In this document: positions 54,645-64,000 of the stretch, in pieces
Layout of the letters: each line of letters starts with the position of its first letter
Numbering within the stretch: the first letter of the stretch is position 1
Source: Schistosoma haematobium
Lineage: Eukaryota; Platyhelminthes; Trematoda; Strigeidida; Schistosomatidae
Reading direction: 5' to 3'
Assembly (NCBI RefSeq): GCF_000699445.3
Contig: NC_067196.1
Coordinates: 7,683,616 to 7,747,615, forward strand
DNA length: 64,000 bases
Position numbers and translations under genes: made by a program
The notes under the pieces: model-generated
Told to the model about the DNA's origin: nothing
Database searches by the model: none
What the model saw: the letters and a program-made list of their open reading frames with translations, nothing else

Positions 54645-54992
54645 GATTTTTAGAAATTTTCACAGATTGAACTCATGAGTCAGTTGAAGCTAGACCACCA
54701 TTGAAAACCTGGAAGCACTGGACGGCCGTTTCGTCCTAGCATGGGACTCCTCAGCAGTGCGCATCCACGACCCCGCACCACCCGGGGCTCGAACCCAGGA
54801 CCTACTGGCTTCGCGCGTGAGCACTTAACCATTAGACCACTGAGCCGGCCGGTATCCGGCGGTGTTAATGTCTAACTTCAACCAATCCACGAAGTTGCGC
54901 TACCGTACACCATTGTCTTCAGTGAGTTCCTATCTCACAACAGACCTGGTTGAACTCCACTGGTAACGACTTCTCACTAGAACTCCAGAAGT
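54645..54992 (-). mobile_element. SINE-B, full-length, best-preserved copy
   Basis: Minus strand: leader (54992-54850), box A-like tggtctaatggttaagtgct, box B-like gggttcgagcccc, intact hammerhead (54715-54760) and tail (54645-54710). Confidence 0.82.
54715..54760 (-). ncRNA. Hammerhead ribozyme of SINE-B, intact by inspection
   Basis: Minus strand in order: GCACTG (stem I), CTGAGGA core, GTCC-CATGCTA-GGAC (stem II, four pairs), GAAA core, ACGG-CCGT (stem III), GTC cleavage triplet, CAGTGC (stem I, six pairs). Every invariant position of the three-way junction is present. It should cleave after the GTC if transcribed, although natural stem III is very short. Confidence 0.78.
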
Positions 54993-55287
54993 GTCTATTA
55001 AATGTAAATTTAACCAAATAGTTTATTATATTAATATTAAAATGAAAATCATTTAGCTCCTTATTTGACATTACAATAATGCCTTAAAAACAACACAAAT
55101 TATCTGAGATCTCTATGATGATACTAAAAAAATCTCTATGAAATTCGAAATATTTTACAGGATAAAATTGGGAAAAGGATAGTAAAACTTAATCATATTA
55201 TGAACAAAAACCAATTAAATACAAATGTAATAGATCAAATAGTTGATTCATCATAATAAAATAAAATGTGATACTTTTATACATCAA

Positions 55288-55847
55288 TAATAATTTACCA
55301 TAGAACATCGAAACACTGGGATGAAATTAGCAACAACTATATCAATGAAGTTGAAGTAATGATAATAAATTAAATATATGTAGAATATGAATTCACTTGG
55401 TATTGTTTTGCTTGTATCTTCCCATTGAGATTTAAGACTACAATTGGTCAGTCTGTTATTGGCATATGTGCATACTGTGTGTATGCCTCGATATTGCCTT
55501 AATTCACAAGCTTCGTTCTATTTAGGACTCGTCAGCTGGATGTACCTTCATCTCAGAGGGGTGATGTTAATAATGGGACTCGAACGCAGTACCATTCGCT
55601 TCAAACGCCATCGCGTTATCCACTCAGCTACCGAGTCCTGATAGCCATTTGTTTGTGCAATGGGGTGAATTTACCAATAACAGACTGAGCATTTGTAGTC
55701 TTAAACCTCAATGGGAAGATACAAGCAAAACAATACCAAGTGAATTCATATTCTACATATATTTAATTTATTATCATTACTTCAACTTCTCTGATATAAT
55801 TGTTGCTAATTTCATCCCAGTGTTTCGATATCCTATGGTAAATTATT
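55288..55847. repeat. Large inverted repeat around an SM-alpha copy
   Basis: Arms 55288-55462 and 55674-55847 (~175 bases each) are near-identical reverse complements. Only about ten differences are visible (e.g. tagaacatcg versus taggatatcg). Each arm consists of ~110 bases of non-SINE sequence plus the SM-alpha 3' tail. The 211-base centre holds the SM-alpha hammerhead (truncated) and tRNA-like head in reverse. A transcript through this would fold into a long hairpin. Confidence 0.85.
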
Positions 55848-55849
55848 CC

Positions 55850-55975
55850 TGAGCCAGCATCTAATGATGTTAATGTCCAACTTCAACTCTATGGTAGTCT
55901 AGCTTCAATTGACTCATGACGTCAATTATTGAAACTACTAAAAAAACTCCACAAAGCTTCTTCTGACAAAAATCA
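55850..55975. mobile_element. SINE-B fragment with inverted 5' piece
   Basis: gagccagcatctaatgatgt (leader/head, reverse) is joined directly to ctatggtagtctagcttcaa ... aaaactccacaaagcttctt (tail, forward). The body is missing. Confidence 0.6.
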
Positions 55976-56312
55976 TCTGCTCACTAGTGACTGACTTCAA
56001 AAGGCATTTCCTGGAGTTCTAGGGTGAAGCTGTGACCAGTGAGGTTCAACCGGATCTATTGTGAGATATAAGCTCACTGAGGATAATGATGTACGGTGGC
56101 GCAATTACGTGAATTGGCTGAAGTTAGACATTACCACCACTAGGACCGAAAGGTCCTGGGTTCGAATCTTGCGGGGTGCGGGATCGTGGATGCGCACTGT
56201 TGAGGAGTCCCATGCTAGAACGAAACGGACGTCCAGTGCTTCCAGGTTTTCCATGGTGGTCTAGTTTCAATTGATTCATGATTTCAACTATTGAAATCAA
56301 TAATCCTGAAAC
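55976..56312 (+). mobile_element. SINE-B with leader; box A region deleted
   Basis: Leader (cagtgaggttcaaccggatc ... ggctgaagttagacattacc), box B (gggttcgaatctt), hammerhead ttgaggagtcccatgctaga, acgaaacggacgtccagtgc, tail. The first core base is T, so cleavage is doubtful. Between leader and box B the usual box A segment is lost. Confidence 0.75.
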
Positions 56313-56614
56313 TCTATTATACAATAGGATAAAAATCAAAACTGATTATATGAAGAAGTCTTATAAAACTCTGCATTTTTATTTACGTCTAGTTAAATTA
56401 TTATCATAAAAGTTCTTTTGAATTATTAATTAATCTATTCTTGTATTTAAGGTCAAATTTATTTTTATATTATTACTTTGCCTTATAGTGTACATTGATT
56501 ACAATATAATAAGTATCAAGGTAAACATATGAATAAATTACTTAGAAATTCTACATTTTAAATATTCAACAAACGTTTGTTGATTTAATAATATTATAAA
56601 TAAATAGAGATATT

Positions 56615-56862
56615 TGCTAGTTGAATTCATGAGTTAATTGAAGTTAGATCATCATGTAAAACCTAGAAGAATTGGATAGCCGTTTCATCCTAGTGTGCGA
56701 CTACTCAGACGTGCGCATACAAGATCCTGCTCTGCGAGATTCGAACTCAAGTCTTATCAGTCTCGCTCGAGAACACTTAACCTCTAGACCACTGAGCTGG
56801 ACGGCATCCAACGCCGTTAATGTCTAACTTCAACTAATCCACGAAAATGAGCCATTGAGATA
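56615..56862 (-). mobile_element. SINE-B copy
   Basis: Reverse: gagttaattgaagttagatc, tagccgtttcatcctagtgt, box B complement (gagattcgaactc), box A complement (cttaacctctagaccactga), leader end. Hammerhead decayed. Confidence 0.7.
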
Positions 56863-56899
56863 TTTTCATCAAACTAAATTACTTAAGACAGAAAACTTT

Positions 56900-59030
56900 T
56901 TGCTGAACTTATTAAATTAAGATTTGAGAAACACAGTATTTACTCATCATTACTACGATAGCTTGTATTGATGCTGGTTTAAATCTCCAGAGGAGTACCA
57001 TTTATCTTAGGATTTCAGATACATCTTAATAATAAGTGTTAACTGGTGAGAAATCTGGTCTATTGAATTAATGTTTACTATCTCTGACTACACATTATTT
57101 CTTGAAATATATAAGAAGTAATAAATAAGGCTGTCAAACTACATTTTATCAAATTTTAACTTTAATGATCAAAATTCAATAAATCTCATCCTCCAGTACT
57201 TCAATGAAAAAAAAAATCATGTTATTTCATCCAGATTTTTCTTTTAAGAAATTCTAAAGACCATTTACTAAAGAGAATTTGTCAGTTTATATCATTTGAA
57301 CTATACAGACGTATTTGAATTACTTATTGTATTCTTTTAATGATACTCTTACAAGATATTATCACTGAAACTATTGAGAAACTTATTAAACTTGTTCGAC
57401 TTCTTATATGAGATATATTTTAGTGAACTACAATCAATTAAAACTAAGCATGAATGTGTAGTTGTTCAAATCATCAATGAATTGAAGGCCAACTTTAACA
57501 ATATAATTCAAAACATATTTGGTCAAAAGAAATCATTGAACATAGAATAATAAGTAAACAGTAATGAAATTCTTAAAATTGTAAACAAGGTTAAAAATTT
57601 ACAAATCAAGGTCATCATTGTTGTTGGCAATCCGTATTAACTTAATTTGAATAGGCTGATTTTCTAAAGCGAGTTTTTTTTTTTAAAAAAAGACTGATTT
57701 ATATTACATTTCATATAGCCATACTTTGGTTATGATAATTTATTAATAATTGAGAGTAGAATTGAGAATACTAAATTACAGTCAGGTTTATAAGTAAAAC
57801 TATGTTGTAGAGTCGTAACGTTTAGCTTTTGATATAAAGACAGTTATAATTGGTTGCCAACCCTATAACATGATTTGTAGATTGAACATTGTCAACATAC
57901 AACTGGTTAGAACGATGAACTACAGAAAAAATAGATTATCAAGTTTAGTTTAGTTTTTGAGAGACTTTTATAACTGTTTAAAGATTCCCATCATATTATA
58001 TTTCATTCAAAAAATGTTCATTAATGCAACATAGATCGTTACTTCTTTAATGTTACGAAAGAATACACAGAAGAATATACATTTGAATTAACATGAGTAT
58101 GTTTAATATTCATTACATAACTAGATCACTAGGTTGTGATTAATGTCACATTACCGTAAAAACAAAATAATTAGCTAACTTTCAAATATGATGTGACTAC
58201 TCCGATAAATCTCTTGATATAACATGGATTTGCTTTAAGGTTTGTCATCAAATCTGCACTATTGAGTAATTAACAAAATATCTATTGTGTTAAAAGTAAT
58301 TGACTTGGTTGGTATGTCTATCTTACATAGTGGTTGACCATAGGAAATGGTTTTAGTATATTTCTAGTAACCCAATGAAATTTGATATGAAGATCGAAAT
58401 GTCTGGAGATTTATTACAACCCTAGTTGAAAATTCCCTGAAATTATTCTGTAAATAGCTCATACGTTAGCATGAACAGTCCATTTTCGTAATGAAGATTA
58501 ATACTAATCTAATCTCATCTATGGATAAACTCTGTTCTCTGCTAAATACAAAATTAATACTCCATCAGTAAATAGTATTCTCGTAAAAGTTTGACATCTT
58601 AGCATTCTGGTATAAAACTATGTAAGTGAAAAACTATCTTTCTAACATTCTGAATTTTGGTTGAATGAAGTTTTCTTGACCTAATTTAAATCACATTTAG
58701 TTCCATCGATAATATGTTTTTATTCGAGTGATTCTAAACAGGTATATGTCTTCTAAAAACATTTACTGTCTATCCAGACTGTTGAAACTCTAAAAGAAAA
58801 CGGTGTTTGAATAAGAATAAGGATAATTCAAAGAAAAAAGTTTTTAGACGGTTTCATTTGCCTAGGATAAGTAGTCAGACCTTTAGTTAATTTCTTTGCT
58901 AAAGATAATTTGGTCGGTTGAATTTGATGTCAACTATTTTATTGATACAGATTCATGTAGCCCTAGTACATAGAGAAAGGATTATGTTTCTCTTTTGATT
59001 CAGTGGGACTGAGGTCGTATTGATCATATG
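56900..59030. other. Anonymous AT-rich region
   Basis: No open frame above ~60 codons with protein-like content, no named repeat and no RNA seen. This is the longest stretch with no recognised mobile element in the right half of the window. Confidence 0.4.
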
Positions 59031-59039
59031 AGACGAGAC

Positions 59040-59410
59040 ATTTCAGGTTGAGATTAGATGGTGATTGAAGATAGTCGACAGGAAACCCTAGACCCGGGTT
59101 TCGTGCTACTTGGCACTAGTCAGCAAGGTGTACCTGTAATCTTGAAGGAACTGGTGCTCCCTGACGGATTCGATCCCTTGTCGGTCACAGCCTGGATAGC
59201 TCAATGGTAACGTCTCTGACTGTGAAGCTGGGTGACAGGGTTCCATGTCGACTACCTCCAACCACCATTTAATCTCAACATAGTGCACGCACTGTCGAGT
59301 CACCTACATTAGTGGCCACATTGCAACTTGGTCGATAGCATTCAATCTGCACTAATAAGGACTTGACACACATGACACTGATCACCACCCGATGATCAAT
59401 CAATTGTAAT
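59040..59410. mobile_element. SINE-C copy with inverted halves
   Basis: Bases 59040-59185 are the hammerhead and box B side in reverse. Bases 59186-59410 run forward from box A (cctggatagctcaatggtaa) to the tail, with the hammerhead deleted at ggtgacagggttccatgtcg. The reverse hammerhead keeps GTGC/GCAC stem II, ACCCGGGT stem III and the ACCTTG/TAGGGT stem I, but its core reads CTGACTA, one base off. Confidence 0.72.
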
Positions 59411-59414
59411 TACA

Positions 59415-61930
59415 ATCCACGTTGATTTTTCACATATCAATTTTCATAGAGAATCATCAAGTTCTCTTTTTGATAAATTATCTTAAAAGTGAAATTGTAA
59501 CTCTTATTCCATTGTGACAACATATCGTAGATACATATTAAGTACATTTTAATTATTACTTTGATGATGTAACATTATAGAAATTGAATTCAGTAACATT
59601 ACATAAGACCATTTATGTTATATAATCGAATAAATAGAATACTATTTTTCAAACATCTATTCATGTAATTAGTAATATTATGACCTCATTTCATTATGTA
59701 ATCATATGATAGTTTAGAATATTTATTAACATATTTATTTAATGTTTTAACCTAGAAACAAAAAAACAGTATTTCAAACATAAAATAATAAGAGATTTAG
59801 TCAAATAAATAAAAGATTTCGATTCTATTTAATTCATAAGGTAAGTTAGTCAATATATATTTATTTTAATGAATTCACTTAATTATGTAACTATGATACT
59901 GAATTTAATCATTGTAAATGCAAATACACTTTGTTTATAATGCTTGTGAATTAAGGCAATAATAATACACAAAGTATGCATAGTTGATAATAAGAGGCTG
60001 ATCAATTTCAGTCTTAAACATCAGTGAGAAGATTCAATTAAACAATAGCCAGTGAACTGATACACTTTCTTTAAATAATATGAAAAAAAGACCTAAACCT
60101 ATTTTCTTTCAAGAAGGAAAGGTGATATAATTGGTCAATCAGATATGATTCGAAAGAAAAGCGCAGATGAGTAACCAAGATTTGGCTCCATTTTCAAGAG
60201 ATGAGATACATGCGATTGATGGTAAAATATTGTTTAAATATACGTATACGTATAGCTGTGTAGAGTTAGTTCTCGATTTGATAGGCCAATAGAAAGAATC
60301 TCTTCCATTATAATTCTTCACATTCAGGTAGTTGGTTGTTCTTGTGAATAAAAACCTTATGTATCATGCAACAGAATGGGACATTGCACAACACAATATA
60401 TATGCATACATACTCACCAATAAAATGTATATCATTTGACCTTAAATTAAAAACAATTTCAACTTGATTAAAGATATTCACGTCAGTTCAGATGTATTAT
60501 TATAAGTTAATGAGTGAATGAACTAAGGTTAAGAAAAAATTGAAGACAAGTTATGAGGTTAATTTTAATGACTGATGGATGGAAACAAAGGATTGGGTTG
60601 TTAGAATTGAGATTTACTTTATCTCTTCTGTAGTTTCGATAGCAAAACCCGGATATGAAAACTTTATTATCAAGCTCCAATGTGGGCTTAGTAGAGAAAA
60701 CTTGCTCTGTAAAAATAAGTAGAAGCATATGTTACTATAGAAATCACTTTATTTGTGACCGATTTCTTGTATGCTCTTGATGTGCACGTAATAAATTTGC
60801 TGAAGGAAAGACAACGTTTTTCTCTTACTCTCTTTCTGTATTCACGAATCCAACATAAAGATTAGAACAATTTTTATTTTAGATCACTCTACTCGAAAAA
60901 GCCAATTATAGAATTCAGGAAATTTTCAAGTTGGTCTGACTATTTAGATCATTTTCATCACAAACTGAATTTATTTGGAGGTAAAAGAATTACTGTAGAG
61001 AGTCAAATAGTTGTTTCACCTTATTTTGCAACTCGTAAACAGTTGCACACATATTCTTAATGGAATCCAGTAAGTTCAGATCATCACGAGATGACTCTGA
61101 AATGGACGATAAATTGACCCTAAAGCTGTGACTCATGTATTTTTAACTTTATGATTGACCATAAAATCAGATTTAACTTCGGCAAAATGTATGACTGATC
61201 TGTACTACTAAGTAACTTGTTAATTTCTAGAATCAATGGTATTTTGGTCACTTAGCAACGATTTTAAAAACGTTAATGATTGAGCGAAATAAAATATTTG
61301 GGTGTGACCCCTTTGATTACTTTATTGTTGTAGAATATTTGTACATCAAAGATCAGTATAAATCAGGAAACTTTTGAAGAATTTTTGAAACACGGAAGAG
61401 TTACTTTTTTTAGCCTAGTTCTTCTAAGATTTGTATACTGTCAGATGGAAACTAAAATAATATTCGTTGCACCTCAGAATAATATTGAATACCATCAAAG
61501 CACGATCGTACCTTCAGATGTTTTAAAAAAGTTAACCATTATCTACAAAATAGAACTATGTAAAAGCCATCTTCAGTCATTTCTTAATAAGGTCGATAGT
61601 TCAATTATGAATAAGTAGACTAGTGAATCCTACGGAAAAAGTTCAGTTGCTTTTATTACGAACAAAGAGATACTAAGCATTTTAAACTTCCATAATTTTT
61701 GATTTCGTTTTTGGGTAAACTATTCATTGCAAATATGCCTATACAAACAATATTTATTTAAATTTCTGTAGGTTTTCTGGAAATGAACCCACAGATTTAG
61801 TAACGACGGTTGATTAAAAAGGAAGTGAATATTCTCTTACTAATATACTTAATTTGTGGAAGACTAACTGTTTCTAAGTCTGAATTATAAAACAATAACA
61901 AGTAACTATCATTATAAGGTTGTGGAGATT
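59415..61930. other. Anonymous AT-rich region with two unsupported small open frames
   Basis: Frames at 60507-60728 (minus) and 61385-61618 (plus) show no family resemblance. In the second, the ATG at 61444 directly follows an acceptor-like ttgtatactgtcag and gives 58 codons to a TAG; this could be an exon but has no second exon to join. Tail-like SM-alpha sequence (gtgaattaaggcaataataa ... gatcaatttcagtctt, plus strand) lies at ~59945-60050. Confidence 0.35.
59945..60055 (+). mobile_element. SM-alpha 3' tail fragment
   Basis: gcttgtgaattaaggcaata, acacaaagtatgcatagttg, aagaggctgatcaatttcag, tcttaaacatcagtgagaag, attaaacaatagccagtgaa is the SM-alpha tail in forward orientation; head and hammerhead are absent. 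Confidence 0.65.
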
Positions 61931-61939
61931 ATTGAGTTT

Positions 61940-62375
61940 TGACTGAGATCATGAATCTATCAATGTCAGACCACTATTCAGAGCATGAAAGCACTGAATG
62001 GCCATTTCGTCCTATCATGGGACTTCTCAAAACTATGCAACCACGATCCTACACATAAGAATTTAACCAAGGACCTCCGATTTCGCATGCAAACGCATAA
62101 TCATTAGACCAATGAGCCGGCATCAAAAGGTGTTAATATCTAACTTCAAACAATCCACGATATTGCACGACAATCCTCCATTGTCTTCAGCGGGTAAGCG
62201 CCTAACACCTGCGTTTGCATGCAAGATCGGAAGTCCTTGGTTCGATTCTTATGTGTAGGATTGTGGGCGCGTAGTTTTGAGAAGTCCCATGATAGGACGA
62301 GACGGCCGTTCAGTGCTTTCATGCTTTGAATAGTGGTCTGACATTGATCAATTCATGATCTCAATCAAAATAACG
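61940..62375. mobile_element. SINE-B inverted pair (long hairpin)
   Basis: Bases 61946-62098 (reverse) and 62209-62365 (forward) are reverse complements at roughly nine positions in ten. They share private changes (cagaccactattca(g/a)agcat, gggacttctcaaaacta, cctacacataagaat), so they are duplicates of one another and not independent insertions. The ~110-base centre holds the leader in reverse. Hammerhead cores decayed. Confidence 0.8.
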
Positions 62376-62379
62376 AGTA

Positions 62380-64000
62380 GAACAGGATTTTATATTGCAT
62401 CACACAAGTCGGTAACAGTAAATTATTCAAATGGTAATGTTCATCTGGAAGTTAGGCAATATTCCTATAGAAAAGATCACTGAATGGACTTTCTGGAGAT
62501 TGAAACAAGTCGATTAGAAATTACCTGGGACTTAAAATCTGACAAAATAGGTTATATGGTAACTGATAATAAAGTTTTAGAGAATACACACACATTAAAT
62601 AGGTGAATGGAGGGATAAGGCCTGTGCAACGAGAGAAACGCCATTTTGAAATGGACCAGATAATTAGGGAATAGACAGGCAATGTACCATGGAGGAGTAG
62701 TTAACAAAGCTAACGCGATACAAATAAGTTGACAACTGTTCGCTTCTAGGCACTCAAGATGAGTTCTACTGCATTGATAGCAACCATCTCATCAAAGAAA
62801 AATACCATTCTTTAGCTCGTCAACTGTTTGAATAAGCCCTGAGACACCATCGTCTAATGACTTTGAAATTTCAAGCAAACTGAGTGGATTATTTTTGAAT
62901 ACTAAGGGTTTTCTCATCTGTAAAATCCAGTGCCTTACTTTTGAAATGGACTAAAACCGAGATTATAAAGGGCTTCCTTAGTCCCTATAGACTTATTATT
63001 ACGAATAGTACGTTGATTATAAAGGGCAATAAACATTGTGGACCAATAAATCTTAAGATAAGTAATTAACGTAATGAGATGTTACTGCTATTCCTGACAA
63101 GGAAAAAAGTAGTTTCACTCTGAGGTAGACATCATCTCACAATCCAACCACAAATTGAAGTCTACCAGTAAAGTATGTTGTAATACAAAGGAGAACACTC
63201 AAAAATCAATCGGCAATTTGACCTTAAGAGTCGGTATTTTACTTAAAAGACCCTTCATCTGATTTTAGTAAATATTTAGGGATTATTTTTGAAAAAACTT
63301 CAAAACGTTGCAGAGGGCTAAATAGCCTTTGAAATTTTGTACTGCTGAAATAATAGTGCCATATTTAAACCCACCAAGTAAATAATATGAGCCATGTAGT
63401 GTTATAAAGTTTGTTTCTTATTCATTAGACTTTGGCCAAACTTTATCAATGTTGCCTTTTAAAGCAAAATGAATTATGAACTACACGTTTTTAACATCGT
63501 AGTCAACTTTTGAAAATTGATAAATGATTTTCTCTTGTAAATTGTCAAATACCTTTAGTTGATTAGAATTTATATTTAAAACAACTTTAGATAAGAAGAA
63601 GTGAGGACCTAACTCAAACAGTAGATGGATATCTAACAGCAATATAAAACTTTTGTCGTGTGATTCAAGAAAACACTTTCTGCTCTAATGTTTAACGAAT
63701 TAACAAGAATAAAAAAAAACCAAATAATTTCTATCATTAACTCAATATCCATAACCTGAAGCTTGTTTAACCAAACAATATTTCTCATTTTGACTTACAG
63801 ATAATCAAATACATGCTCACTTTTACAGTAAGATAAAGCTAGAGATTTGCTTTAATAGCGTTCAGCAATCTATTGCAAGACGTTCTGCACACTGTTCTCT
63901 ATTATTACAGAATTTGACGTTGACTTCTACAGACTGACGCTTTTAAGGATATGCAGAAATCTAAAAAAAACATATTCGTGAATGCATATTAACGGGGATA
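62380..64000. other. Anonymous AT-rich region to window end
   Basis: No gene, RNA or named repeat recognised. Confidence 0.4.

Noticed and set aside
60507..60728. 73-codon minus-strand frame
   Set aside because: No motif, no homology I can recall, no splice context.

Overview
This window looks like nuclear DNA from a blood fluke, probably genus Schistosoma. It is AT-rich. Its genes have very short 5' introns and long, repeat-filled downstream introns. It is also full of short retroposons whose tRNA-like promoter is followed by a hammerhead self-cleaving ribozyme, a hallmark of the schistosome SM-alpha family. No prokaryotic signal is present. The genus is inferred from repeat families and gene style, not from a database match.

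Two protein-coding genes can be modelled with complete exon-intron structure, both on the minus strand. Gene 1 (16734 down to 6925) is a five-exon gene for a 739-residue protein with two canonical tandem CX8CX5CX3H zinc fingers at its N-terminus; I do not recognise its subfamily. Gene 2 (52407 down to 31616) is a three-exon gene for a 2346-residue full-size ABC transporter of subfamily A. It has two membrane domains, two large extracellular domains and two nucleotide-binding domains, and almost everything lies in one 5.66-kb exon. Reading frames join in phase across every proposed splice site. A possible small nested ORF (36463-36744) lies in ABC intron 2.

The rest is mostly repeats. 1-5.7 kb: anonymous sequence, a Penelope-like remnant and a diverged repeat. 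5.7-6.75 kb: a solo LTR with perfect target duplications and a GC-rich 1.25-copy tandem repeat just past gene 1. 6.9-16.7 kb: gene 1, its introns carrying gypsy remnants, a solo LTR with a nested SM-alpha element, and a CR1-like fragment. 16.8-31.5 kb: SINEs, a 367-bp (ACTC)n array, a solo LTR, two Penelope-like GIY-YIG remnants, RTE-type retrotransposon ends and two long (AT)n tracts. 31.6-52.4 kb: the ABC gene, with a nested RTE/gypsy/solo-LTR composite in intron 1. 52.4-64 kb: upstream flank with SINEs, a large inverted repeat at 55.3-55.8 kb, and long anonymous stretches.

The most interesting pattern concerns three tRNA-like, hammerhead-bearing short retroposon families: SM-alpha, a second family here called SINE-B, and a third called SINE-C. 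They occur about 35 times. A striking fraction of copies carry an inverted 5' segment or inverted duplicated 3' tails, as expected from twin priming or snap-back during target-primed reverse transcription. That could put many self-cleaving and double-stranded-RNA-forming sequences into long introns.
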